Shown here in pieces: positions 6,621 to 13,579 of a DNA stretch of 19,980 bases; positions within the stretch are counted from its first letter, which is position 1, and each line of letters starts with the position of its first letter. The notes beneath the pieces are model-generated. The model made no database searches. It was not told where the DNA came from and saw nothing but the letters and a program-made list of their open reading frames with translations. Source of the stretch: JAZKFT01 sp043760535 (GTDB lineage: Bacteria; Bacteroidota; Bacteroidia; Chitinophagales; Chitinophagaceae); the NCBI GenBank assembly GCA_043760535.1, contig JAYUOV010000037.1, positions 1 through 19,980 of the forward strand. Direction: 5' to 3'. The position numbers and the translations under genes are program-made.

Positions 6621-7151
6621 TTATTGATGATTGGCTATAAAATCCGCCTCCTCTTTGATAAGGTCTATCATGGCAGAAGTGTGTACCATGTTTATTGTTA
6701 ACTCGTCCAGAATATCGATAGTGTTTTTAAGATGGCTATTGGGCAGCGCTTTTATCATCACCACCATTTTTTTATCGTTGCCATTGGCTTTTATCAGTTT
6801 GGCTCTCAAATTCAGCATTACATTTCGGATACTATTAGCACCATCGTAAGCTGCCGTTTTAAAAGTTTCTTTTAGTATGGCGTCTTCCAGTTTTCCCACA
6901 TAATACCATACTTTTTTTTCATCGGCTATTACAGTAAGGGCACCAGTTTCGGGTGCTTTGGGCGGAATACATTCCGGGCAATCTTTGGGTAATATCAGCT
7001 TCATGGCCTTAGCCTGTGCTAGCGATGTGGTAAATACAAAAAATGTAATAAGTAAGAACCCAAGATCCACCATGGGTGTTAGGTCCACACGGGTGGATTG
7101 GATTTTACGTTTGCTTTTTTGCGGCTTGTTGCCCATTGTTATTTCTGCCAT
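6621..7151 (-). CDS. ExbD/TolR-type biopolymer transport protein
   Basis: A 176-residue protein with one N-terminal membrane helix (about residues 28-46, VDLGFLLITFFVFTTSLAQ) after a basic cytosolic stretch (KPQKSKRKIQS), and a periplasmic remainder. TRVDLTPMVDLGFLL is the ExbD/TolR motif; Asp29 matches the proton-path aspartate of the family. It would work with an ExbB/TolQ partner and TonB to transmit the proton-motive force to the outer membrane. No exbB or tonB lies nearby, which is unusual for a single copy but Bacteroidota often hold several exbD copies. The frame continues to an ATG at 7178, but MAEITMGNK (ATG 7149-7151) fits the family better. Two Cys (CPEC, after PKD) are a feature of this Bacteroidota subgroup I cannot explain. 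Confidence 0.85.
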   Translation of the reverse strand: MAEITMGNKPQKSKRKIQSTRVDLTPMVDLGFLLITFFVFTTSLAQAKAMKLILPKDCPECIPPKAPETGALTVIADEKKVWYYVGKLEDAILKETFKTAAYDGANSIRNVMLNLRAKLIKANGNDKKMVVMIKALPNSHLKNTIDILDELTINMVHTSAMIDLIKEEADFIANHQ

Positions 7152-7277
7152 AATAAATAGTTTATGGCTAAGACGCAAGGCTTGTTAAAAATCCATAAAC
7201 ACAAGTACGGCATAACATATACCCATCACAATACCAAAAGCAGCACAAAAAAAATGAAAAGCATCACCTTACTAACT

Positions 7278-7315
7278 CCCAATCCCTAATAACCCAATCC
7301 CCAATAACCTAACCC
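7278..7315. repeat. Short tandem repeat (15-bp unit) at the 3' end of the ATP-grasp gene
   Basis: CCCAATCCCTAATAA (7278-7292) is followed by CCCAATCCCCAATAA (7293-7307), one base different, and by a partial third unit. The third unit overlaps the ATP-grasp stop codon (TAG, complement of 7309-7311). It reads GGTTATTGGGGATTG on the minus strand, in the gap to exbD. No promoter or hairpin terminator is obvious between these two genes. Confidence 0.8.
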
Positions 7316-8433
7316 CTTGCTTCCCCCAGCACACCATTCATATATTTAAAATATGCCTTCTCATCGCTAAACATTTTTTTACCTGCTTTGTGGCTTAGGT
7401 AGGGGATGCCCAACTGATGGTTAAGCGTACTAACCTTGTACATAATCTTCCAATGGCGGATAATTTCCTTCCAAGCAAAAAAAATAGAATGGGCGGGGTC
7501 GTAAATGTGTGTGGGTTCGCTGCCAGCACCGTTTAATTCTATGATGCTGAAATTTTTTCCTTGCCGCAGTTCTTCCATGGTGTTAAATTTAATATCCATA
7601 CGGCCAAAGTAAAATCCCGGTATTTGCTTGCAAATACTATCAATGGTTTTTTGCAAGGCTTCGTCTGCCAGCTCAGTTGCATCTATAAATTTAGAGCCTC
7701 TTGCATGATTGCCCACCGGCACCAATACGCTTTGCTCACCGGCTTTTAGCACTTGTAAAATATCCACACCCAGCATTTGTTTAAGGGCGGGTATTTGTAA
7801 AATATACCGGTCGTTTTGTTGCAGCAATTCGTAAATGGTAGCTGTGCCATTGCCGGTAACTGTTAGGTAATCCTTCATTACAATACCCGAAATTTTGCCA
7901 GTAGTTTCTCCCGGAAATCTGTAATAGAAAATACCTGCTTCTTCTTTATAAGAAATGGTTTCCTGAACCAGCATTTTTACCTTAAACCTTTGTAGGTAGT
8001 TTATTAATGAAGCTTCATCCATAATTTTTTTTACTGCAAGACCTTTACCACCAATATCTGGTTTGGCAAAAACAGGATAAGAAAAGCCAGCATTTACAAA
8101 AGCAGCCTTTATATGCACCGCTGTTTCGCCCGGTAAAACAAGCATTGTTTTTGGCTGAATAGAGGCGGAAATCATTTTGTAAATGTCATATTTCGATTCC
8201 ATGGTTAGGCCGCCATACTCAATAGAAGGATTACTGGCCGAAAAAAAATGAAGAGAACGGGCTTTAACACAGAGCCATAACCAATACCCAATAATAGGAG
8301 CGTAAATAGCATAGGTATGCCAATACTCCCAATGTAGCAGCCTTATAAAAAACGGATAATGGAGAAAGCCGCCTCTTTTTTTCTTATTAGAAAGTTTGCA
8401 GGTTTTGCTCAAAGGCAATATTGGTGATGTCAT
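7309..8433 (-). CDS. Membrane-anchored ATP-grasp ligase-like protein
   Basis: A 374-residue protein. Residues 30-60 (HWEYWHTYAIYAPIIGYWLWLCVKARS) form a hydrophobic Trp/Tyr-rich segment, likely a membrane anchor or interfacial helix. From about 95 on comes an ATP-grasp fold of the D-Ala-D-Ala ligase kind: YPVFAKPDIGGKG with Lys124 (P-loop-like), and near the end FGRMDIKFN and IIELNGAGSEPTHIYDP, where Glu299 and Asn301 match metal-binding positions. This suggests ATP-dependent carboxylate-amine (or thiol) ligation at the membrane face; the substrate is unknown and I do not recognise a named family. The start at 8433 overlaps the end of the NRDE gene by 47 bp. The N-terminal 20 residues are not obviously conserved, so a TTG downstream (residues 6 or 8) is possible. 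Confidence 0.78.
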   Translation of the reverse strand: MTSPILPLSKTCKLSNKKKRGGFLHYPFFIRLLHWEYWHTYAIYAPIIGYWLWLCVKARSLHFFSASNPSIEYGGLTMESKYDIYKMISASIQPKTMLVLPGETAVHIKAAFVNAGFSYPVFAKPDIGGKGLAVKKIMDEASLINYLQRFKVKMLVQETISYKEEAGIFYYRFPGETTGKISGIVMKDYLTVTGNGTATIYELLQQNDRYILQIPALKQMLGVDILQVLKAGEQSVLVPVGNHARGSKFIDATELADEALQKTIDSICKQIPGFYFGRMDIKFNTMEELRQGKNFSIIELNGAGSEPTHIYDPAHSIFFAWKEIIRHWKIMYKVSTLNHQLGIPYLSHKAGKKMFSDEKAYFKYMNGVLGEARG

Positions 8434-9109
8434 TTTTCTTAAGGTCGAAATATTGCATATTTATAGCAGTGCCATCTACAACTATGCTGGTAATACTTAC
8501 AGTAAACACTTCATTTTTCCGGTTCATTACCAGATCGTTTTGTATATCTCCATCGCCGGTTTGTACATGAAAATTAAAAATATCTGAAAGCGTTGGGTGT
8601 AGCAAATTGCTTTGCCACACATCAAACCATTGCTTTCGCTGCAGCCTTGTGGCCAAAGGATACAGCGTGGAAGAAGACCAGATATGCGGCTGATTTTGGC
8701 TGAGCTGCATCACAAATTTTTGAGACCCATCCCACCGGCATTCGTACAAACTATGGTGCGCAGCTATTATCATTGTAAATGGTTCTACCATATACAAATC
8801 GGCGTTCTGAAATGCATCCATCATATTGTTTTCCGATACAATATCTAGCACCACAAGGCCCCTACTGCGGCGGTAAGGCGGCTGCGGAATATGGGCTTCA
8901 AAAGCACCATTAAGCAGGCAAACGGCACTGCCATTTTCTTTTACAGCTATCCAGGTGCCAGCTGCGGTAGCATCTTTTGGGAACAACAGTTTGGTGCCAT
9001 TTGTTTCATATATTGCTGGCTTTTGAGCTTGCTTTCTGGTATGCCGTTCGTCTCTATTACTGCTTAGGCAAAACCCCTTACCCATGGGTATATACGTTAC
9101 TGTGCACAT
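8387..9109 (-). CDS. NRDE (TANGO2-like) family protein
   Basis: A 240-residue protein starting MCTVTYIP, with the family signature SNRDE at residues 17-21 and GTWIAVKENGSAVCLLNG a short way on. These match the NRDE/TANGO2 family, which has an Ntn-hydrolase-like fold in which Cys2 would become the N-terminal residue after Met removal. The eukaryotic member is linked to lipid and haem metabolism; the bacterial role is not settled. There is no signal peptide, so it is probably cytosolic. It overlaps DinB by 13 bp at its start and the ATP-grasp gene by 47 bp at its end, so translation of the three is probably coupled. That is the strongest clue to function in this region. Confidence 0.88.
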   Translation of the reverse strand: MCTVTYIPMGKGFCLSSNRDERHTRKQAQKPAIYETNGTKLLFPKDATAAGTWIAVKENGSAVCLLNGAFEAHIPQPPYRRSRGLVVLDIVSENNMMDAFQNADLYMVEPFTMIIAAHHSLYECRWDGSQKFVMQLSQNQPHIWSSSTLYPLATRLQRKQWFDVWQSNLLHPTLSDIFNFHVQTGDGDIQNDLVMNRKNEVFTVSITSIVVDGTAINMQYFDLKKNDITNIAFEQNLQTF

Positions 9110-9597
9110 GCTTTTCTATATTGAATGGTAGACGATGCCACACCAAAACTTTCATTTAAAGTAAGTGTACTAATATCCTGTATCCCAATGCGGATTAGCG
9201 CCATGTGGTGGATGGTATGTTCTAGATTGTAAACCACCTCTCGGTAAAAATTAGTTTCTACCGTAAGCATTTCTTGTTGCTCCCCATCGTAACAAGAGCG
9301 TAGCATAAGCCGCTTATTTTTTAAATGAAGATTGCTAGAAATGGCTCTTAGTAAATCGTATGCAAGCAGCCTGTTGGTTTCTATGGCAATGTCCCTGTTT
9401 CTGTTTTCGTAATTCACCGTTCCTTGTTCGTATCCTGCAAGCAGGCATTGAAAAAGCGCTATCGTATGGCGTACATGCTGGCCTATTGTGGCACCATTTA
9501 ATACAGCAGATGGTTGAAGGTATTGCTCACATGATAATTGCTGTAGCACTTCGCAAAGCTGATCAAAGACATTTTGTACGGATTTTTGTAAAAGCAT
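9097..9597 (-). CDS. DinB-like (DinB_2/YfiT superfamily) four-helix protein
   Basis: A 166-residue cytosolic protein. GATIGQHVRHTIALFQ (His41 and His44) and NLEHTIHHMALIRIG (His127, His130, His131) are the helix positions that carry the metal-binding histidines in the DinB_2 superfamily, which includes mycothiol- and bacillithiol-dependent enzymes as well as uncharacterised members. The length is typical. AGGAG (on the minus strand at about 9604-9608) stands six bases before the ATG at 9597, a clear Shine-Dalgarno. It starts 27 bp after yceI and overlaps NRDE by 13 bp, so it probably belongs to the yceI-dinB-NRDE-ATP-grasp transcript. Despite the name, this is not the DNA polymerase DinB. Confidence 0.85.
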   Translation of the reverse strand: MLLQKSVQNVFDQLCEVLQQLSCEQYLQPSAVLNGATIGQHVRHTIALFQCLLAGYEQGTVNYENRNRDIAIETNRLLAYDLLRAISSNLHLKNKRLMLRSCYDGEQQEMLTVETNFYREVVYNLEHTIHHMALIRIGIQDISTLTLNESFGVASSTIQYRKACAQ

Positions 9598-9624
9598 AAA
9601 CTCTCCTAAATATTTGTATTAAAA

Positions 9625-10167
9625 TTATTTTGCAAAAACAGATAAGGTTGCTTTGAGTTTATCACTTAAAACAGCACTACTGCCACCCACACCAAAGTCT
9701 CTTCTGTTTAACTCAAAAGTACCTTGAAATAAATATCCAATACTTAATGCTGTTATTTTAAACAGAAAAGAAAGTGGTTTAGTAACCCCTTTAATAGTAA
9801 TAGTACCTTCTACTACATACATGCCATTGTCGCTGCTACTCACTTTCGAACTTTTAAAATTCAAAACCGGAAATCTAACTGCGTTAAAATACTCCTCTTT
9901 ACGCAAGTGGTCGTCCCGTTTTTTATTATCGGTATTTATAGTGGATGCATCTACTGTTACATTAAAAACAGTTGCACCAATATTAGCTGGGTTATACACA
10001 ATACTGCCCTTTAACCCTGTAAAATTACCCCCAGTATTAAACCCAAAATTTTTGATGGTAAACTGAATTTTACTCCCGGCATCTACTGGTGTAAGGGTTT
10101 GCTGCCCATTGGTACATATCGCTGCCAGTAGGGTGCTTATAAAGATAAAATATTTTTTCATATACAT
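9625..10167 (-). CDS. YceI family secreted protein
   Basis: A 180-residue protein with a Sec signal peptide (MYMKKYFIFISTLLAAICTNGQ), followed by a lipocalin-like YceI beta-barrel: GSKIQFTIKNFGFNTGGNFTGLKG near the start, then the family phrase DDHLRKEEYFNAVRFPVLNFKSSKV, GTITIKGVTKPLSF, and NRRDFGVGG near the end. YceI proteins bind polyisoprenoids such as ubiquinone-like molecules in the periplasm. Two ATGs (10167 and 10161) are six bases apart and either may be used. It lies 210 bp downstream of the beta-barrel gene of the next cluster and 27 bp upstream of dinB, so it could belong to either transcription unit. Confidence 0.92.
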   Translation of the reverse strand: MYMKKYFIFISTLLAAICTNGQQTLTPVDAGSKIQFTIKNFGFNTGGNFTGLKGSIVYNPANIGATVFNVTVDASTINTDNKKRDDHLRKEEYFNAVRFPVLNFKSSKVSSSDNGMYVVEGTITIKGVTKPLSFLFKITALSIGYLFQGTFELNRRDFGVGGSSAVLSDKLKATLSVFAK

Positions 10168-10279
10168 GGTTGAACTTTTTATTAATGGGTTTTGGCCAAT
10201 AATGGATAAAAAGGTGCATGGAGTGTAATTAGGCCATTTGTCTTAAATATGATTGCTACAATTTAAGGCACATCTTACT

Positions 10280-10291
10280 GGCTAAATAGCC
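10280..10291. promoter_or_regulatory. 12-bp palindrome in the barrel-yceI spacer
   Basis: GGCTAAATAGCC (GGCTA-AA-TAGCC) lies in the 210-bp gap upstream of yceI, about 110 bp before its start. It could be an operator or a weak transcript end. No matching second copy was noticed in the other spacers of the cluster. Confidence 0.25.
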
Positions 10292-10377
10292 TACAATGAT
10301 ATAACGCATATACTACTCGTGGTTTAAAGCGTAACACAATATAAAATATACGTAGATGGATTTAGTAAATTATTCGA

Positions 10378-11106
10378 TTAAAGCTGGTACGCCACCCCAA
10401 AGGCCACTGCAGAAACCTTATTTCGAAACCGGTCGTTCTTTTGTCCGTCTGGGGTGGTTTGTACTTCTGTTGCCGTTTTATATTCGGCAAACCAAAAACC
10501 AAGTCCTGCCTTTGCACTCCATTTTTTATTGAAGCTGTACTTTGCAAACAGCTCCGAATTAAGCGATCCCAGATCATTGTCGCTTACAAGCAACAGGTTA
10601 AATGTAGTGGGCTTAGCCGTGGTGGCTTTGGCGGTAGTGCCATTTACATACGTACCATTTTTACTGCCACCAAACGAAAACCCAATGGCATCTATATTAA
10701 ATCCAAGCGAAAATTTGGGCGAAAAATGGTAGCCTATATTTACCGAAATATTCAATGCATTTATTTGTGCCTTTTGAAAAAGAACCGAATCCAGATTTTG
10801 TACTATATCATCTGCAAATAACACAGCAGGGCCAGATTTGCCACTTGTAAGTTTGGCGGGTGCAGTACGGTAGTATTTGTTGCTACCAGAGTAAGCTGTA
10901 AACCTGGCCCCTACGCCTGCCTCCCATTTTTGCTTTTTAAATAATTTCCAGTTATGCACGTAAGCCAAAGCAACGGACGCCTGCCCGGAGCCTATTGCTG
11001 TAGTAACATCTACAAACTGATTAACAGCGGGGGCCTCTTTTTGTTGGGCTTGTGTACCTATAGCTTTTACTAAAACGATGAGGAGTACAGTAAATTGCTT
11101 TATCAT
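10378..11106 (-). CDS. Outer-membrane beta-barrel protein of unknown substrate
   Basis: A 242-residue protein with a signal peptide (MIKQFTVLLIVLVKAIGTQAQ). The rest alternates short hydrophobic strands with polar turns (ASVALAYVHNWKL, WEAGVGARFTAYSG, ALNISVNIGYHFSPKFSLGFNIDAIG, SELFAKYSFNKKWSAKAGLGFWFAEY) and ends VSAVAFGVAYQL, as in an eight-to-twelve-strand outer-membrane barrel. I recognise no named family. It starts within the doxX stop (ATGA, 4-bp overlap), so both are translationally coupled. The gap to yceI is 210 bp, larger than within the cluster. The role in the cluster could be a porin or an outer-membrane anchor; this is a guess from location. Confidence 0.8.
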   Translation of the reverse strand: MIKQFTVLLIVLVKAIGTQAQQKEAPAVNQFVDVTTAIGSGQASVALAYVHNWKLFKKQKWEAGVGARFTAYSGSNKYYRTAPAKLTSGKSGPAVLFADDIVQNLDSVLFQKAQINALNISVNIGYHFSPKFSLGFNIDAIGFSFGGSKNGTYVNGTTAKATTAKPTTFNLLLVSDNDLGSLNSELFAKYSFNKKWSAKAGLGFWFAEYKTATEVQTTPDGQKNDRFRNKVSAVAFGVAYQL

Positions 11107-11510
11107 ATAGCTAGATTTAGGTATTTGTTTTTAATAAGTTGTAATAGTTGATTTTTGAAAATAATGGTAAGTATAGCACAGCTAATAAAAACCAGAAGTG
11201 CATAGGTAAAAAGCTGGCCTCCATCTTTTATTACTACAATGCCCAGTTTAAAAACATGGCTAAAAATAGCACCAGCCATAATGCCCATACCCATTACTGC
11301 ACCCAATGCTGTGGTGCGTGGAATAAGGATAAAAATGGAGGCTATAAGTTCCGCTATGCCTGTACCAATACGGCCCCATGGCTCCAAGCCAAGGGTAGAA
11401 AAAATGTAAACCGATTCTTCTTGTGCGGTAAATTTAAAGTACAATGTTTGGAGCATAATAACAGCAGCTACCAACCGTAGTAACCAGTTGAAAATGGATT
11501 TCCTGCTCAT
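11103..11510 (-). CDS. DoxX-like inner-membrane protein
   Basis: A 135-residue protein with about four membrane helices (WLLRLVAAVIMLQTLYFKF, GIAELIASIFILIP, LGAVMGMGIMAGAIFSHVF, LFTYALLVFISCAILTIIF). The phrase FKFTAQEESVYIFSTLGLEPWGRIGTG and GIMAGAIFSHVFKLG match the DoxX/MauE-like family. Members occur in quinol oxidase and thiosulfate:quinone complexes and in an oxidative-stress complex in mycobacteria; most are of unknown substrate. It begins 45 bp after the DM13 gene and ends in a 4-bp overlap with the outer-membrane barrel gene. The pairing of an integral inner-membrane and an outer-membrane protein with periplasmic partners argues for an envelope pathway. Confidence 0.88.
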   Translation of the reverse strand: MSRKSIFNWLLRLVAAVIMLQTLYFKFTAQEESVYIFSTLGLEPWGRIGTGIAELIASIFILIPRTTALGAVMGMGIMAGAIFSHVFKLGIVVIKDGGQLFTYALLVFISCAILTIIFKNQLLQLIKNKYLNLAI

Positions 11511-11555
11511 AATTTTTTTCGTTAGGGGTGTTTTAAAGTGGCTGTTTTTTTTATT

Positions 11556-12002
11556 TTATTTTACCAATTCGCCGTAGCCAAATTGAATACTGAATTGCTG
11601 GCACCAAACCAATACATACTTATAAACACTAATGTCTGGGTTGGTTGTAATTTCATAATTGAACGTTCCGTTGGTTGCTTTTAGCAGGCCTAGATCTATA
11701 AATTCTGTAGCTGGTTTAGCATTGTTACCAATGGTTTTAGAGAGGTACACATGCACGGCTGGTCCGTTGCTGCTGGTAAAGTTTTTAAACACCAGGTACT
11801 TTTTACCTGATAACTTTTCTAACGATACATTGCCTCTGGATATGTCTCCAAATTCACCACCAATAAGGGTTGTTTTAAATAACACACTGTCAGTTACAAG
11901 GTTTTCGTTGGCAAATGAAGGCACATTGTTTTTTTTACAAGATGAAAAAAAAATGCTGGTAGCCAAAGAAAAGATAATGGTAAAAAAAGATAATTTTTTC
12001 AT
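11556..12002 (-). CDS. DM13 domain lipoprotein
   Basis: A 148-residue protein with a lipoprotein signal: MKKLSFFTIIFSLATSIFFSSC, Cys22 as the lipidated residue. The DM13 domain fills the rest: GEFGDISRGNVSLEKLSGKKYLVFKNF, then SSNGPAVHVYLSK, then DLGLLKATNGTFNYEI and the end VLVWCQQFSIQFGYGEL with Cys134. DM13 is found in eukaryotic and bacterial extracellular proteins beside DOMON and cytochrome domains; a redox role for its conserved Cys has been proposed, not shown. Its ATG overlaps the YHS stop by one base (TAATG), so the two are coupled. It is likely anchored to a membrane facing the periplasm; Lys-Lys after Cys22 does not favour a surface-export signal, which in this phylum is acidic. 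Confidence 0.88.
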   Translation of the reverse strand: MKKLSFFTIIFSLATSIFFSSCKKNNVPSFANENLVTDSVLFKTTLIGGEFGDISRGNVSLEKLSGKKYLVFKNFTSSNGPAVHVYLSKTIGNNAKPATEFIDLGLLKATNGTFNYEITTNPDISVYKYVLVWCQQFSIQFGYGELVK

Positions 12003-12484
12003 TACTGATTTGTTTTATTATTAGTGAAAAAAATGCGCCAGTACTGATCGGCTTTTGTTTTTAAAACAGCTTCTTCTTTATTCCAGTCGGTTACTTGGCT
12101 TTGGCCATAAAACAAATACACTTTGCCATTTACTACTTTAAAAGCTTCCGGATCTATAGAAACCTTTTCGCCCCTTTTGCCCATAGCATAAGCACACCAG
12201 CCACCATAGGTAGGTTCGTATTTGGCCGGTGCCATATTAAAAATATCTTTGGTGCTTTTAAAAGCGAAGTAGTAAGTAACGCCATTGTAGGTAACACCGC
12301 CCAGGTCTTTGTTGCCTTTTAATGCCTTGCCTAAAAGTATGTATGCCACAGGGTCGTAGCCTTTAAGTGCAGTGTTGTTTTTAAGATTGTACTGTTCCTG
12401 TCTCTGTGCAATATTATCCTGTGCCAACAAGGCACCGCATATTGCCAGACAAAGAACGGTAAGGATTGTTTTTACTTTCATCAT
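12002..12484 (-). CDS. Secreted YHS domain protein
   Basis: A 160-residue protein with a Sec signal peptide (MMKVKTILTVLCLAICGALLAQ). The core at about 38-128 is a YHS-type domain: LKGYDPVAYILLGKALKG, VTYYFAFKSTKDIFNMAPAKYEP, then YGGWCAYAMGKRGEKVSIDPEAF with Cys97, and GKVYLFYGQ. This is the group that NCBI names YHS domain-containing (seleno)protein, as I recall; here the Cys form is present (TGC codon context, no in-frame TGA). YHS domains are proposed metal binders. Two ATGs stand in tandem (12484 and 12481). It is separated by 48 bp from the Crp/Fnr gene upstream and joined to the DM13 gene by a one-base overlap, so it opens the likely regulated transcript. Confidence 0.9.
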   Translation of the reverse strand: MMKVKTILTVLCLAICGALLAQDNIAQRQEQYNLKNNTALKGYDPVAYILLGKALKGNKDLGGVTYNGVTYYFAFKSTKDIFNMAPAKYEPTYGGWCAYAMGKRGEKVSIDPEAFKVVNGKVYLFYGQSQVTDWNKEEAVLKTKADQYWRIFFTNNKTNQ

Positions 12485-12524
12485 GTTTTTGTTTCATCAA
12501 ATGTAAAATGCTACGCAAGCCCCC

Positions 12525-12544
12525 ACAGTCGGCTACCCGACAGT
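12525..12544. promoter_or_regulatory. Near-perfect inverted repeat over the Crp stop codon
   Basis: ACAGTCGG (12525-12532) and CCGACAGT (12537-12544) are perfect inverted arms around CTAC, except that the two halves read as DNA give a T-T pair at one of eight positions in the minus-strand RNA fold. It overlaps the last codons and the TAG of the crp gene and lies 40 bp before the YHS start. It has no T-tract, so it could be an operator, an RNA processing hairpin or a partial terminator rather than a standard terminator. Confidence 0.35.
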
Positions 12545-13234
12545 TAAATACTTTTTTAATTCTTTAATATTAAGGAAGCAGATTTTTTGGCGGCTGAAAG
12601 AAATCAATCCCTGAGCAGCCAGCTCGTTTAAAACAGTGGTAACCGTTTGCCTGCTGCTGCCTATCAGGCCGGCTATATCTTCATGTGTAAGGTGGTTGGG
12701 AATGCAGAATCCTTCAGCCGTATTATCGGCAATGTTTTCTTTTACCAGGTAAAGTAAAAAATTAACTAGCCTAGTACGTACGTCTTTATTAAGCACATTT
12801 ACCAACCTGTTTTCTACATTTTTTAATTGATGGCCTATTTGTCGGGTAAAGCGTAAAGCCACATCGGGCTTCTTTTTTAGCAGTTTTTCAAAGTCGGCTA
12901 TATTAAAGGCACAAAGGCTTACATCGCCTTTATGGGCTTTGGCAAATTCGCCGTTCAGGTTATTCCTTTCTAGTGTTATCTGGCCAAAGGTTTCGCCCTG
13001 CCTTATTATTTCTTTTACCACCTCTTTTCCTTCGTCGTCGTAATAACCAATCTTTATACTACCGCCTTTTACAAAGTACAGTTTGTTACTAAAATGACTG
13101 TCGAAGTAGATGTATTCTCCTTTGGGTGCTTCAATAAAATGATGAATAATGTTCATTTCTTCATATTCCTCATCTGTCATGCAGGCAAAAATGTTATGGT
13201 TACGAATTAGCAGAAATTTATTATCAATGGTCAT
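12533..13234 (-). CDS. Crp/Fnr family transcriptional regulator
   Basis: A 233-residue regulator. The N-terminal cyclic-nucleotide-binding-like beta-roll includes KGEYIYFDSHFSNKLYFVKGGSIKIGYYDDEGKEVVKEIIRQGETFGQ, followed by a dimer helix (LRFTRQIGHQLKNVENRLVNVL) and a winged helix with the recognition helix around LTHEDIAGLIGSSRQTVTTVLNELAAQGLI. It lacks the N-terminal Cys cluster of FNR (one Cys at 18, then 107, 173 and 219), so an oxygen-sensing Fe-S cluster of FNR type is not expected; a different ligand, or a redox change at single Cys residues, is possible. It lies 48 bp upstream of the YHS-DM13-DoxX genes on the same strand and probably controls them. Confidence 0.93.
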   Translation of the reverse strand: MTIDNKFLLIRNHNIFACMTDEEYEEMNIIHHFIEAPKGEYIYFDSHFSNKLYFVKGGSIKIGYYDDEGKEVVKEIIRQGETFGQITLERNNLNGEFAKAHKGDVSLCAFNIADFEKLLKKKPDVALRFTRQIGHQLKNVENRLVNVLNKDVRTRLVNFLLYLVKENIADNTAEGFCIPNHLTHEDIAGLIGSSRQTVTTVLNELAAQGLISFSRQKICFLNIKELKKYLTVG

Positions 13235-13579
13235 AATAGTAGTTACGTTGGCTAAAGGTAAAATGTTTGTTCTGAAAAAATAGCGAGTATATGATGCTTT
13301 GCAACGCTATAATTTTTGATTTGTGATTGGATTTATAGCAGATGGTTCATTTTTAGCCATGAAAATTGACTTTTTTACAAATGAAGTCCTAATGACTATT
13401 TTGCCCTTTAAAGGCCTTAATACTACCAGGCCTGCTCTTAGCCAAAGGGGCAAAAAACCTTTGCCATATTATGCGAGTATAAATTTTTAACCCTAAGCAA
13501 ACAACCATAGAAGGGTAGTTCTATTACATTTGCAACCATCATTTTACGAGTCCTTTTCTACCATTTAGTTACCAGCATT
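13235..13579. other. Divergent spacer between the Crp/Fnr gene and batD
   Basis: No gene is seen in these 345 bp. Features: ATAGCG (13280-13285) and CGCTAT (13305-13310) form inverted arms 19 bases apart close upstream of crp, a possible operator. GCCCTTTAAAGGCC-like palindromic bases lie near 13402, and TTTTGCCCTTT (near 13399) can pair with AAAGGGGCAAAA (near 13444). A batD promoter-like box is at 13525-13532. A weak TACCTTTA (minus strand, 13260 to 13253) might serve crp. Confidence 0.5.
13525..13532 (+). promoter_or_regulatory. -7 box of the putative batD promoter
   Basis: TACATTTG matches TAnnTTTG exactly and is followed by GCAACC, a context frequent at starts in this phylum. Transcription would begin near 13539, 40 bases before the batD ATG. 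No clear TTG was found at the -33 position. Confidence 0.45.

Noticed and set aside
12498..12505. TACATTTG (minus strand) as a YHS promoter
   Set aside because: It would start transcription only a few bases before the ATG and has no TTG at the proper -33 distance.
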